Shown one piece after another: positions 8,974-16,884 of a stretch of 41,440 nt of DNA. The position numbers were made by a program, and so were the translations under genes. Source of the DNA: Paracoccaceae bacterium. GTDB lineage: Bacteria > Pseudomonadota > Alphaproteobacteria > Rhodobacterales > Rhodobacteraceae. The notes beneath the pieces are model-generated. The model saw only the letters and a list, made by a program, of their open reading frames with translations. It did not search any database and was not told the origin of the DNA. The number at the start of each line of letters is the position of its first letter. The stretch's first letter is position 1. The stretch spans positions 1-41,440 of the forward strand of contig JAOTXT010000036.1 in the NCBI GenBank assembly GCA_029862205.1. The letters are read 5' to 3'.

Positions 8974-9383
8974 ACGGCGCCCTCGCTCACCGGCCCCTCA
9001 TACCAAGCGCGGGCCACGTGGCTTTCGTTCAGGGTGACGCGGATTTTCTGCAATCCCTCCGAGCCCGGTCCCAACGCGCCCGACCGGGCGGCCCCGGCGA
9101 CCTGGTCGAAGATGTGCTTGCACAGGAACTCGGTGGTGGTCAGCACGCCATCGAATTCCGGCATCGCATCCAGATTGGCATAGTTGATCGGTGCCAGTGC
9201 CGCTTTCAGCGCCTCGTGCGCCCGGCCGATATCGACCACGATTCCGTCGGCGCTGAGCGTCTCGCGCATGAAGGCCACGTCCACCACATAGGTCGCGCCG
9301 TGCAGGTTCTGCGCCGGCCCAAAGACATCACCCTTCAGGGAATGGGCCAGCATGATGTGGTCGCGGACCTCGACGGCATACAT
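8970..9383 (-). CDS. 6-pyruvoyl-tetrahydropterin synthase (PTPS/QueD)-like protein, catalytically degenerate
   Basis: A 137-residue protein with the PTPS/QueD fold: IMLAHSLKG (first zinc His14), NLHGATY (His28), DIGRAHEALKAAL, TTTEFLCKHIF, and the C-terminal pterin-binding Glu in RVTLNES. Key residues differ from QueD. The third zinc ligand of the HGH motif is Ala30, the catalytic Cys position is Ala24, and the D-H pair of the usual DHxxLN motif is N-Y (INYANLD). Normal PTPS or carboxytetrahydropterin synthase chemistry is therefore unlikely; pterin binding may persist. The ATG at 9383 has GAGGAGAG upstream and is preferred over a frame extension to 9455. It sits 10 nt after the MDR dehydrogenase gene and overlaps the glycosyltransferase by 4 nt. 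Confidence 0.85.
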   Translation of the reverse strand: MYAVEVRDHIMLAHSLKGDVFGPAQNLHGATYVVDVAFMRETLSADGIVVDIGRAHEALKAALAPINYANLDAMPEFDGVLTTTEFLCKHIFDQVAGAARSGALGPGSEGLQKIRVTLNESHVARAWYEGPVSEGAV

Positions 9384-9393
9384 AGATCTCTCC

Positions 9394-10365
9394 TCAGTAG
9401 CGGATCCGCGTCGCGATACCCGGCGCACCGGGTGCGAGCAAGCGGGAAATCTCACCGGCCAGGTCGGCGAAGGCCACCTCTTCGGTGATCAGGGCGTCGA
9501 GGCGCGGGTCGTCCAGCATTCCCAACGCCTGGACCAGCCGGTCCCGGCGCGAGGTGGTGGCGCGGCGCGCGGGCGCGACGTGACCGACCTGGCTCGATTG
9601 GATCGTTAGGCGGTTCGCGTGGAAGGCACCCCCCAGCATTAGGTGCACGGGCCGCTCGCCATACCAGCTGAGCTCGACCACCCTGCCTTCGAAGGCCAGG
9701 AGGTCGAGCGCCCGTTGCAGGGCTTCCGGCGCTCCCGTGGTGTGGAAAACGACGTCGTATCCGGGGCCTGGACCCTGTCCAAGCGCCTCGGCTGACACAA
9801 AATTCACGGGAAAGTCAGCAACGGCAACGCCGGGGTTGGATAATTTGTCCGTTAAGTCCACATCCGAGTGGATTCGGGAGAGGAACGCCGCAATGAGGCA
9901 GCCGAGCAAACCGGCGCCCAAAACCAGCACGCGCATTCCAGGCTGGATGTCCGCGTCCCAGACCGCGTTCAGCGCGGTCTCGGCGTTCGCGGCCAGGACA
10001 GCGCGGGAGGCGGGCACGTTTTCCGGCAAATCAAGCACGGCCCCGGCCGGCACGCGGAACCGGTCCTGATGGGGATGGAGAGCGAAAACATGACGGCCCA
10101 GAAGATGGTCCGGACCGGCCTCAACGACGCCTGCGGCGGCATAGCCGTATTTGACCGGGAAGGGAAAATCGCCCGCCTGCATCGGCGCGCGCATCCGCTG
10201 GTATTCGCCCTCCGGCACCAATCCCTGGAAGATCAGGCGTTCCGTGCCGCGACTAATGGCCGAGAAAAGGGTTCGGACCTCGACCTGGCCCTCGCTCAGG
10301 GGATCGAGCGCGACCTCGCGCAGCTCGGCTTGGCCGGGCGCGGTGTAAAAGAGAGCCTGCGCCAT
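9394..10365 (-). CDS. MDR-family dehydrogenase, BchC-like, lacking zinc ligands
   Basis: A 323-residue medium-chain dehydrogenase/reductase. The Rossmann glycine motif VLVLGAGLLGCLIAAF binds NAD(P), and the N-terminal SAISRGTERLIFQG resembles the BchC-type subgroup. The catalytic-zinc Cys of alcohol dehydrogenases is Ser here, the GHE motif is YGY, and the structural-zinc Cys lobe is missing, so it is probably zinc-independent. It is the first gene of the operon with the PTPS-like protein, glycosyltransferase and methyltransferase, and is divergent from opgH with a ~100-bp shared control region. A GTG at 10374 is an alternative start three codons upstream. Oxidising or reducing a side chain of the pathway's small molecule is a reasonable inference. 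Confidence 0.88.
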   Translation of the reverse strand: MAQALFYTAPGQAELREVALDPLSEGQVEVRTLFSAISRGTERLIFQGLVPEGEYQRMRAPMQAGDFPFPVKYGYAAAGVVEAGPDHLLGRHVFALHPHQDRFRVPAGAVLDLPENVPASRAVLAANAETALNAVWDADIQPGMRVLVLGAGLLGCLIAAFLSRIHSDVDLTDKLSNPGVAVADFPVNFVSAEALGQGPGPGYDVVFHTTGAPEALQRALDLLAFEGRVVELSWYGERPVHLMLGGAFHANRLTIQSSQVGHVAPARRATTSRRDRLVQALGMLDDPRLDALITEEVAFADLAGEISRLLAPGAPGIATRIRY

Positions 10366-10466
10366 TTCGCTCACTTTACCCCGGCCCCCGGTTCGTATCT
10401 ATCACCGCATCCTTCGCAGCATAGCTTAGCGGCGCCCGCGCCGCGGTCCAGTAGAGGCGCTTACGT
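10366..10466. promoter_or_regulatory. Divergent control region, MDR-PTPS operon / opgH
   Basis: About 100 bases separate the divergent starts and must carry both promoters. The opgH ribosome site (GAGG at 10454-10457) is visible; no clear -35/-10 pair or operator palindrome could be assigned by eye. Confidence 0.4.
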
Positions 10467-12359
10467 ATGACCTCGATGACACCCGAACGTGATGCCGCGG
10501 CGATCGCCGTCAACCCGCCGCTGGGCGCGCCCATCGCACCTGTCGGACGGCTGGTGCGCTGGCGCGAGCAAGGGGACGAGACCCCGGCCGGTCTGCAGGA
10601 CCGGCGCGACCTGACCGCAAGGCGGCTTTGGTTCATCGCGCTCAATCTGGCCGGCATCGCGGCGCTGACTTGGGGCCTGGCGCAAGTCTTCGGCGAAGGC
10701 GGCTGGACCGTCAGCGATCTGATCATCATGGGCTGTTTCCTGGTGGGCGCGCCGTGGACTGTCATGGGCGTCTGGAACGCGGTGCTGGGCGTTTGGCTGA
10801 TCCACGGCCGGCGCGACGGCGTGGCGCAGGCCGCGCCGCACCTGAAAGCGGGCGACACCCTGGCGCCGGTCACCACGCGCACCGCGCTGGCCATGACCTT
10901 GCGCAACGAGCCGCCATTGGCCTCGTACCGGCGCCTCGCGGTGATGCGGGCCGAGTTGGACATGACCGATTGGGGTCAGCAATTCGAGATCTTCGTCCTC
11001 TCCGATACCAGCGACCCCGAGATTGCGGATCAGGAAGAGCGCCTGTTCCATGCGATGCGGGCGGATTTGGGCGGGCCACGCGCTCATTACCGGCGGCGGA
11101 CCTCGAACGAGGGCTTCAAGGCCGGCAATGTGCGCGAGTTCCTGACCAATCAGGGCCGCGATTTCGACTTTTACCTGCCCTTGGACAGCGACAGCCTGAT
11201 GTCGGCCGAGGCGATCCTGCGCATGGTGCGGATCTGCCAGGCGCATCCGAAGATCGGCATCCTGCAAAGCCTGGTGGTCGGCGCGCCGGCGACCAGCGCC
11301 TTCGCCCGCATCTTCCAGTTCGGGATGCGCCACGGGATGCGCAGCTACACGATGGGCGCCGCCTGGTGGCAGGGCGATTGCGGACCCTATTGGGGGCACA
11401 ACGCGCTGATCCGGGTGCGCCCCTTCCGGCGCCATTGCCGCCTGCCGCTGCTGCCGGGCAAGCCGCCCTTGGGCGGGCATATCCTCAGCCACGATCAGGT
11501 CGAGGCGGTGCTGATGCGCCGCGCCGGCTACGAGGTCCGCGTCATCCCGGTCGAGGGTGAGAGCTGGGAGGAGAACCCGCCGACCCTGATGGACTTCACC
11601 AAGCGGGATCTGCGCTGGTGCCAGGGCAATATGCAGTATTGGCGGCTGCTGGGCCTCAAGGGCCTGCGGCCGACGTCGCGGTTCCAGGTCTTCGCCGCGA
11701 TCATGATGTATCTGGGCGCGCCCGCCTGGATGCTGATGACCCTGACCGCGGCCTCGAAACTGATCGAGGGGGACGCGGCCCAGGTCAACCTGGCCTTCGG
11801 CATCGCCATGTTCTTCATCATGTTCGCGGTCAGCCTGGTGCCAAAGCTGATGGGGCTGCTGGACATCGCGCTGACCCCGGGCGGGGCGGCGCGCTATGGT
11901 GGGCGGTTGCGCTTTGCCCTCGGCGGGCTATTAGAGGCCGTCTTCTCGGTGCTGATGGCGCCCGTGGTCGCGTTCCGCGTCACGCTGTTCCTGATCGGCT
12001 TGGCCTTCGGGCGCTCGGTCATCTGGGGGGCGCAGAACCGCGATGCCTACCGGCTGAGCTGGGCGGATGCGGCGCGCGGACTTTGGCCGCAGACGCTTTT
12101 CGGTTTGACGCTTTTCTGCTCGATCGGGCTGTCCAGCGGGCCGGGCGCCTTGGCCTGGGCGGGACCGATGATCGCGGGGCTGAGCCTGGCCATCCCGTTC
12201 GCGGTGCTGAGCGCGGATCCGCGCTTCGGGCGCTGGGCGTCGCGGATAGGATTGTGCGCGGTGCCGGACGAGGTCGGCAGGCCCGCGACGCTGGCGCGCC
12301 TCACCGAGATCGCGCGGCGCGGCGAGCGTGGCCTGGTCGAGCCTTCGAAAGCCGCCTGA
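10467..12359 (+). CDS. opgH: Glucans biosynthesis glucosyltransferase OpgH (MdoH)
   Basis: A 630-residue inner-membrane GT2 glucosyltransferase that polymerises glucose from UDP-glucose into the backbone of osmoregulated periplasmic glucans and exports it. Catalytic signatures are present: DSD (240-242) in FYLPLDSDSLM, HD (342-343) in LSHDQVEAVL, and RWCQGN (383-388) corresponding to the QxxRW-type acceptor motif. Two hydrophobic helices lie at about 55-110 and several more after 400. It is shorter than E. coli OpgH (about 850) because the terminal extensions are reduced, as in other alphaproteobacteria. opgG, usually adjacent, is absent here; opgC lies 4.8 kb upstream. Downstream, a weak GCCCC/GGGGC hairpin at 12378-12392 may end the transcript. 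Confidence 0.95.
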   Translation: MTSMTPERDAAAIAVNPPLGAPIAPVGRLVRWREQGDETPAGLQDRRDLTARRLWFIALNLAGIAALTWGLAQVFGEGGWTVSDLIIMGCFLVGAPWTVMGVWNAVLGVWLIHGRRDGVAQAAPHLKAGDTLAPVTTRTALAMTLRNEPPLASYRRLAVMRAELDMTDWGQQFEIFVLSDTSDPEIADQEERLFHAMRADLGGPRAHYRRRTSNEGFKAGNVREFLTNQGRDFDFYLPLDSDSLMSAEAILRMVRICQAHPKIGILQSLVVGAPATSAFARIFQFGMRHGMRSYTMGAAWWQGDCGPYWGHNALIRVRPFRRHCRLPLLPGKPPLGGHILSHDQVEAVLMRRAGYEVRVIPVEGESWEENPPTLMDFTKRDLRWCQGNMQYWRLLGLKGLRPTSRFQVFAAIMMYLGAPAWMLMTLTAASKLIEGDAAQVNLAFGIAMFFIMFAVSLVPKLMGLLDIALTPGGAARYGGRLRFALGGLLEAVFSVLMAPVVAFRVTLFLIGLAFGRSVIWGAQNRDAYRLSWADAARGLWPQTLFGLTLFCSIGLSSGPGALAWAGPMIAGLSLAIPFAVLSADPRFGRWASRIGLCAVPDEVGRPATLARLTEIARRGERGLVEPSKAA

Positions 12360-12490
12360 TCCCCGCCCCTTGACCCGGCCCCTTGACGGGGCGCCTGGTT
12401 TCCCTGAATTGTCGCATCTGGCGCCATTGCCCGGGCGCCTTTCGCGTATCTAGCAGGACAGCATCACTGTCCTATGAGGGAGAGCCGGAC

Positions 12491-13486
12491 ATGTCACTCT
12501 CGCAGCCCTATCTGCTGTTCCTGGGCGATGCCCCTGACGCGCTCGCCGCCAAGGTCGCGCAAGGCGTCAAGGATTGGCGGCCCGAGGCCAGCGTCGGCCA
12601 GTTCCGCCTGCCCGGCTGCAACGCCGATATGGGCCTGCCGGACATGAGTGTGGCCGAAGCCGCCGCCGTGGGCGCCAAGACGCTGGTGATCGGCGTGGCC
12701 AATCGTGGCGGCGTGATCTCGGACGCCTGGAAGGAAGTACTGATCGAGGCCCTGAACGCGGGAATGGACGTGGCCGCCGGGCTGCACGCTCTGCTGCGCG
12801 ATCAGACCGAGCTTGGCGCCGCGGCCGCGGGCTCGGGCCAGTCGCTTTACGATGTGCGCCTGCCCACCGTCCACTACCCCATCGCCGACGGCAAGCGGCG
12901 CTCCGGCAAGCGCGTGCTGGCGGTCGGCACCGACTGCTCGTGCGGCAAGATGTATACGACGCTTGCCATGGAAAAGGAGATGCGCGCCCGGGGCATGAAC
13001 GCCGACTTCCGCGCCACCGGGCAAACCGGCATCCTGATCACCGGCGACGGGGTGCCGCTGGATGCGGTAGTGGCCGATTTCATGGCCGGTGCCGTCGAGT
13101 CACTGACCCCCGCCAACGATGACGACCACTGGGACCTGATCGAGGGCCAGGGAAGCCTGTTCCATGCCTCGTATTCCGGGGTCACCATGGCTCTGATCCA
13201 CGGCGGCCAGCCGGATGCGCTGGTGCTTTGTCACGAACCGACCCGGACCCATATGCGCGGGCTGCCGCACTACCCGGTGCTCTCGCTCGACGACCTGCGG
13301 CCGCTCGCCCTGCAGCTCGCCCAGATCGTCAACCCGGACTGCCGGGTGACCGGCTGCGCGATCAACACGGCGGCGCTGAGCGAGGCCGAGGCGGAAGCCT
13401 ATCTGGCCGAGACCGAGGCCCGGATGGGCTTGCCCTGCGTCGATCCGTTCCGCCACGGCGCCGGCCGTCTGGTGGACGCGCTCTGA
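12491..13486 (+). CDS. dgcN: DgcN-type DUF1611 protein, putative D-glutamate N-acyltransferase
   Basis: A 331-residue DUF1611 protein with an N-terminal Rossmann-like domain and a C-terminal P-loop domain (GTDCSCGKMYTT, about residues 146-157) followed by ATGQTGILI and LIEGQGSL. DgcN was described in marine bacteria as the N-acetyltransferase that starts D-glutamate breakdown by making N-acetyl-D-glutamate for DgcA. The immediate neighbour here is a DgcA-type enolase-superfamily racemase, one base after the stop, then a D-amino-acid aminotransferase, supporting the same role. The ATG at 12491 is chosen because GAGGGAGAG lies just upstream and homology starts at FLGD; the frame extends to 12383 without homology. 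Confidence 0.9.
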   Translation: MSLSQPYLLFLGDAPDALAAKVAQGVKDWRPEASVGQFRLPGCNADMGLPDMSVAEAAAVGAKTLVIGVANRGGVISDAWKEVLIEALNAGMDVAAGLHALLRDQTELGAAAAGSGQSLYDVRLPTVHYPIADGKRRSGKRVLAVGTDCSCGKMYTTLAMEKEMRARGMNADFRATGQTGILITGDGVPLDAVVADFMAGAVESLTPANDDDHWDLIEGQGSLFHASYSGVTMALIHGGQPDALVLCHEPTRTHMRGLPHYPVLSLDDLRPLALQLAQIVNPDCRVTGCAINTAALSEAEAEAYLAETEARMGLPCVDPFRHGAGRLVDAL

Positions 13487-13487
13487 G

Positions 13488-14471
13488 ATGGGCGCCCTGA
13501 CCGTCACCGCCACGATCGACCGGTTCCCGACCGCGGGCAACTGGACGATCTCGCGCGGGACGGTCACCGAGGTCGAGGTGGTCACCGCCACTGCCACGAT
13601 GGACGGCAAGACCGGCCGGGGCGAGTGCCGGCCTTACGCCCGTTATGACGAGTTTGCCGAGGGCGTGGTCGCCGATATCGAGGCCGCCGCGATCGACATG
13701 CGTGGGGACCCGGAAGCGGACCTGGCCAAGATCATGTCCCCAGGCGCCGCGCGCAACGCGCTCGATTGCGCGCTTTGGGATCTGCGGGCGAAGCTCGCCG
13801 GCAAGCGGGTCTGGGAGCTGGCGGGGCTGGCGGCGCCCGGCCCGGTCATCACCGCCTATTCCCTGTCGCTCGACACTCCGCAAGCCATGCGCGCCAAGGC
13901 CGCCGAGAACGCCCACCGGCCTCTGCTCAAGATCAAGCTGGGCGGCGAGGGCGACATGGAACGGATCGAGGCGGTCCGCGAGGGCGCGCCGGACGCCAAG
14001 ATCATCGTCGATGCCAATGAGGGCTGGACGCCGGAAAGCTATCATGAACTGGCCCCCGCGCTGCGCGGCCTGGGCGTCACCATGGTCGAGCAGCCCCTGC
14101 CCGCCTGGGACGACGGCGCCTTGGCCGAGATGGCGCGGTCCCTGCCGGTCTGCGCCGACGAGGCCTGCCACGACACCGCGTCGCTGGCGGCCCTCAAAGG
14201 CAAATACGACATGATCAACATCAAGCTCGACAAGACCGGCGGGCTGACCGAGGCCCTGAAACTGAAGGCCGAAGCCGAAGAGATGGGCCTCGGCATTATG
14301 GTCGGCTGCATGCTGGCCTCGTCCTTGGCCATGGCGCCGGCGGTGCTGGTCGCGCAGGGCGCCGATATCGTCGATCTGGACGGGCCGCTGCTGCTGGCCG
14401 CCGACCGGGACCATCCGCTGACCTATGACGACGCGGGCGTGCACCCGCCGTCGCCGGAACTGTGGGGATAG
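13488..14471 (+). CDS. dgcA: DgcA-type N-acyl-D-glutamate racemase (enolase superfamily)
   Basis: A 327-residue enolase-superfamily enzyme of the dipeptide-epimerase-like group. The barrel shows the expected acid/base Lys pair (LLKIKLGG), metal ligands in IIVDANEGW, VEQPLP and CADEACHD, and the opposite-face Lys in MINIKLDKTGG; GIMVGCMLASSLAMAPA is typical of dipeptide epimerases. By position next to dgcN it likely racemises N-acetyl-D-glutamate to the L form. L-Ala-D/L-Glu epimerase for murein recycling is the main alternative, since both share this fold, but the dgcN neighbour favours the former. It begins one base after the dgcN stop and ends four bases before the aminotransferase ATG. Confidence 0.9.
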   Translation: MGALTVTATIDRFPTAGNWTISRGTVTEVEVVTATATMDGKTGRGECRPYARYDEFAEGVVADIEAAAIDMRGDPEADLAKIMSPGAARNALDCALWDLRAKLAGKRVWELAGLAAPGPVITAYSLSLDTPQAMRAKAAENAHRPLLKIKLGGEGDMERIEAVREGAPDAKIIVDANEGWTPESYHELAPALRGLGVTMVEQPLPAWDDGALAEMARSLPVCADEACHDTASLAALKGKYDMINIKLDKTGGLTEALKLKAEAEEMGLGIMVGCMLASSLAMAPAVLVAQGADIVDLDGPLLLAADRDHPLTYDDAGVHPPSPELWG

Positions 14472-14475
14472 AGAC

Positions 14476-15330
14476 ATGAGCCGCATCGTCTATGTGAACG
14501 GGGACTATGTGCCGGAGGACCAGGCGAAGATCTCGATCTTCGACCGGGGCTTCCTGATGGCCGACGGGGTCTACGAGGTGAGCTCGGTCTTGGGCGGCAA
14601 GCTGGCCGACTATCCGGGCCATGTGGCGCGGCTGCACCGCTCGCTGGACGAGCTGCAGATGACCAGCCCGGTCAGCGATGACGAATTGCTGGAAATCCAT
14701 CGCGAGCTGATCCGGCGGAACGATCTCGACGAGGGCCTGGTCTATCTGCAGATCACAAGGGGCGCCCATGACCGGGATTTTGCCTGGCCGAGCGACCTGA
14801 CCCCTTCGCTGGTCCTCTTTACCCAGGGAAAGCATTTCGAGGATGCGGAAGGCCCGAAGCATGGCATCAAGGTGATCTCGCAGCCCGACATGCGCTGGGG
14901 CCGGCGCGACATCAAGACGGTTCAGCTGCTCTATCCCAGTTTTGCCAAGATGCAGGCCAAGGCGGCGGGCAAGGACGATGCCTGGCTGGTCGAGGATGGG
15001 CTGGTGACCGAGGGCACCTCGAACAACGCCTATATCGTGACCAAGGAGGGCACGATCGTCACCCGCAACCTTTCCAGCGACATCCTACATGGGATCACCC
15101 GGGCCAGCGTTCTGAAGCTGGCCGCCGAGGCACAGATGAAGGTCGAGGAGCGCCCGTTCACCATCCAAGAGGCACAAGGGGCGGCGGAGGCCTTCATCAC
15201 CGCGGCCTCGACCTTCGTCTGTCCGGTGGTTGAGATCGATGGGGTCGTCCTGGGGGACGGCGTGCCCGGACCAATCGCCAAGCGCCTGCGCGAGATCTAC
15301 ATTTCACACGCCCGTGCCAGCGCGATTTAG
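14476..15330 (+). CDS. D-amino-acid aminotransferase (PLP fold type IV)
   Basis: A 284-residue class IV aminotransferase. The PLP lysine is Lys147 in RRDIKTVQLLYPS, the conserved Glu is in GLVTEGTSNNAYIV (Glu179), and the N-terminal SIFDRGFLMADGVYEV motif is standard for D-alanine/branched-chain aminotransferases. The combination best fits a D-amino-acid transaminase (Dat), interconverting D-Ala or D-Glu with keto acids. It follows dgcN-dgcA with a 4-nt gap, so the three genes probably form a D-amino-acid utilisation operon. The ATG at 14476 has GGGGATAGAG upstream; the frame extends to 14425 inside dgcA. A hairpin at 15334-15351 follows. Confidence 0.92.
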   Translation: MSRIVYVNGDYVPEDQAKISIFDRGFLMADGVYEVSSVLGGKLADYPGHVARLHRSLDELQMTSPVSDDELLEIHRELIRRNDLDEGLVYLQITRGAHDRDFAWPSDLTPSLVLFTQGKHFEDAEGPKHGIKVISQPDMRWGRRDIKTVQLLYPSFAKMQAKAAGKDDAWLVEDGLVTEGTSNNAYIVTKEGTIVTRNLSSDILHGITRASVLKLAAEAQMKVEERPFTIQEAQGAAEAFITAASTFVCPVVEIDGVVLGDGVPGPIAKRLREIYISHARASAI

Positions 15331-15333
15331 CCC

Positions 15334-15351
15334 GGGCGAGCCCAGTCGCCC
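15334..15351 (+). terminator. Probable terminator of the D-amino-acid operon
   Basis: GGGCGA (15334-15339) pairs with TCGCCC (15346-15351) over a 6-nt loop and is followed by CTCGTTCTTT, a partial T-tract. It starts three bases after the aminotransferase stop. Confidence 0.5.
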
Positions 15352-15377
15352 CTCGTTCTTTAGGGCCCGCCCATAAT

Positions 15378-15917
15378 CTAGCGCATCGAACAGCGCGAGT
15401 GTAGGATCTCCGCGGCCTTGGCATGGCCCATCGCCGCATCCGCCTTGGCATAGGCCCGGGCGTGATCGTAGCGGCTCTGCGGACGTTCGTGGTTGTCGCG
15501 GGCGGCTGCCAGCAGCATACGGGCGTCGTCGAGCAGCGCATGGATCAACTCGATCGCGTCGCGGCCCATCTGGGCTTCGTGCCGCTTCATCTTGCCGCCG
15601 ATATTGTCGATCAGCCGTTGCGTATCGGCGATCCGGCGCGGGCATTCCGTAGCGGCGCTCGGGCCGCCGAACCGAACCGGGAAGGCCGCCGCGAAGATCG
15701 GCAGCATCGACAACGCGCGCGGCGGCACGGGCGGGGCCGAGGTCGAGGGGCCGTCGCTGGCCTCCAGATCGTCGGCCGGCCGCGCCGCCGGCAGCCGGCG
15801 CGCCACGCTCTGCATCTCGGCCGACATTGCGATAAGCTCGCCGGTTCCCGCAGACCCGCCACTTGACACTTCCGAACCAACCACCCCGGGCTTCACCGGA
15901 TTGCGCAAAACGAACAT
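15378..15917 (-). CDS. Hypothetical protein, helical C-terminal half
   Basis: A 179-residue protein I cannot assign to a family. The N-terminal 70 residues are Ser/Gly/Pro-rich and probably disordered; the region from about residue 95 to the end is rich in Ala, Arg and His and predicted helical (for example RHEAQMGRDAIELIHALLDD). No signal peptide, metal motif or membrane helix is seen. The ATG at 15917 follows a GGGAG ribosome site; the frame continues to 16010 but would then overlap the DUF882 gene. It starts 19 nt after that gene on the same strand, so both are likely co-transcribed. Confidence 0.7.
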   Translation of the reverse strand: MFVLRNPVKPGVVGSEVSSGGSAGTGELIAMSAEMQSVARRLPAARPADDLEASDGPSTSAPPVPPRALSMLPIFAAAFPVRFGGPSAATECPRRIADTQRLIDNIGGKMKRHEAQMGRDAIELIHALLDDARMLLAAARDNHERPQSRYDHARAYAKADAAMGHAKAAEILHSRCSMR

Positions 15918-15936
15918 GCCTGCTCTCCCTTTGAAC

Positions 15937-16533
15937 TCAACGGCCCCAATCCCGGACCGGGCCGGAATCGAAATGCACGAATGCCGAGCGGCTGTAGATG
16001 CCAACCCCACCGGCCCGAAGCGCCTTTCCGGCGCGTTGAATCTGTTTGACGGAACGCGTGGCCAATTGGATATCGGCCGCCATCGCCCGCACGTGATAGG
16101 ACTTGCGCGCGACCCCGCGCGTATGCCGCCGCAGCATCGCGTTGGTCTTCGGCGAGCGATAGCCCGAGACCACGTGGAGCGGCTCGTTCACCTCGAGCAG
16201 GTTCTGCACCGCCGAGAGAATGTTGATGGTACGCGGCGCGATCGGACGAACCAGATCCTCGCGCCAATCGCGCATCAGGTGATCGATCGCCTGCATGGCC
16301 TCGGGGATGTAGCTTCCCTCAATCCAGTAGATCGTGCGCAGGGACTCCTCGGTCCGGCCATTGACCAGGTAGATACTGCGGAAGTCCCCTGCCCCCGTCA
16401 GCAATGCCGGCACCGAAGCCCAGGCCGGCTGTGCCACTGCCGATGCGATGCCCGCCAAACCGAGTTTGGCCGCACCCAGAGCGAAGGCGCGGCGTGAAAG
16501 ATTGGAATGTGATAGAGAACGCTCCCCAGCCAT
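15937..16533 (-). CDS. DUF882 / peptidase M15A-type protein with Tat signal (YcbK-like)
   Basis: A 198-residue protein with a twin-arginine signal (SRRAFALG, residues 13-20, then a hydrophobic stretch ending AWA) and a DUF882 domain. Zinc ligands of the M15-type site are present: His147 and Asp154 in SYHVRAMAADIQ and His187 in FVHFDSG; VVSGYRSPKTN is the second family motif. YcbK-like proteins are thought to cut or modify peptidoglycan peptides in the periplasm. The ATG at 16533 (G5 ribosome site upstream) directly precedes the Tat motif; the frame extends to 16707 without homology. The hypothetical gene follows after 19 nt. Confidence 0.9.
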   Translation of the reverse strand: MAGERSLSHSNLSRRAFALGAAKLGLAGIASAVAQPAWASVPALLTGAGDFRSIYLVNGRTEESLRTIYWIEGSYIPEAMQAIDHLMRDWREDLVRPIAPRTINILSAVQNLLEVNEPLHVVSGYRSPKTNAMLRRHTRGVARKSYHVRAMAADIQLATRSVKQIQRAGKALRAGGVGIYSRSAFVHFDSGPVRDWGR

Positions 16534-16884
16534 ATATACCCCCGAATGCATAACCCCACCGACAACGGCACGTGCAACGTGTCGCCAAGCACTTCTCGCA
16601 ACTTGGAAAACAGCCGGGGTCGTAAGCCAACGCGGGAGTGATCTTCCCCTAGGACCGGCAGGCCGCCCATGAAGGGCCGCGCCATGGGTAGAAGTGTGCC
16701 GGAACAAGGCTTAATGAGTCCATTCTTAAAACCGTAAAATGCATTAATTCCATCATGTTAAATAAAAACTCTCATAAATTGAGACATTTATCAGTTCGCG
16801 AATGCAACCCAATTTCCGGGCGTAGACAAGCCCTGCGGGAGCGGCGTTTTGGGCGCTCCACCCAAGGGTTATCAGGCCACGAAA
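16534..16884. other. Intergenic region with AT-rich island
   Basis: About 350 bases between the P450 stop and the DUF882 start. Bases 16710-16800 are strikingly AT-rich against the GC-rich surroundings and contain several TTTA/TTAA steps, fitting the promoter of the DUF882 gene on the minus strand. A GGAGCG/CGCTCC inverted repeat at about 16838-16860 could be part of a P450 terminator. I found no gene here. Confidence 0.5.

Noticed and set aside
7990-9183. 397-residue plus-strand frame antisense to the glycosyltransferase and PTPS-like genes
   Set aside because: Arg/Gly/Gln-rich with no family motif and no ribosome site; it mirrors codon bias of the real minus-strand genes.
8970-9383. Assignment of the PTPS-like gene as queD (queuosine synthesis)
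   Set aside because: Catalytic Cys, Asp and His are replaced and no other queuosine genes are near.
10461-11492. 343-residue minus-strand frame under opgH
   Set aside because: Antisense shadow of a certain glucosyltransferase gene; composition typical of GC-rich antisense frames.
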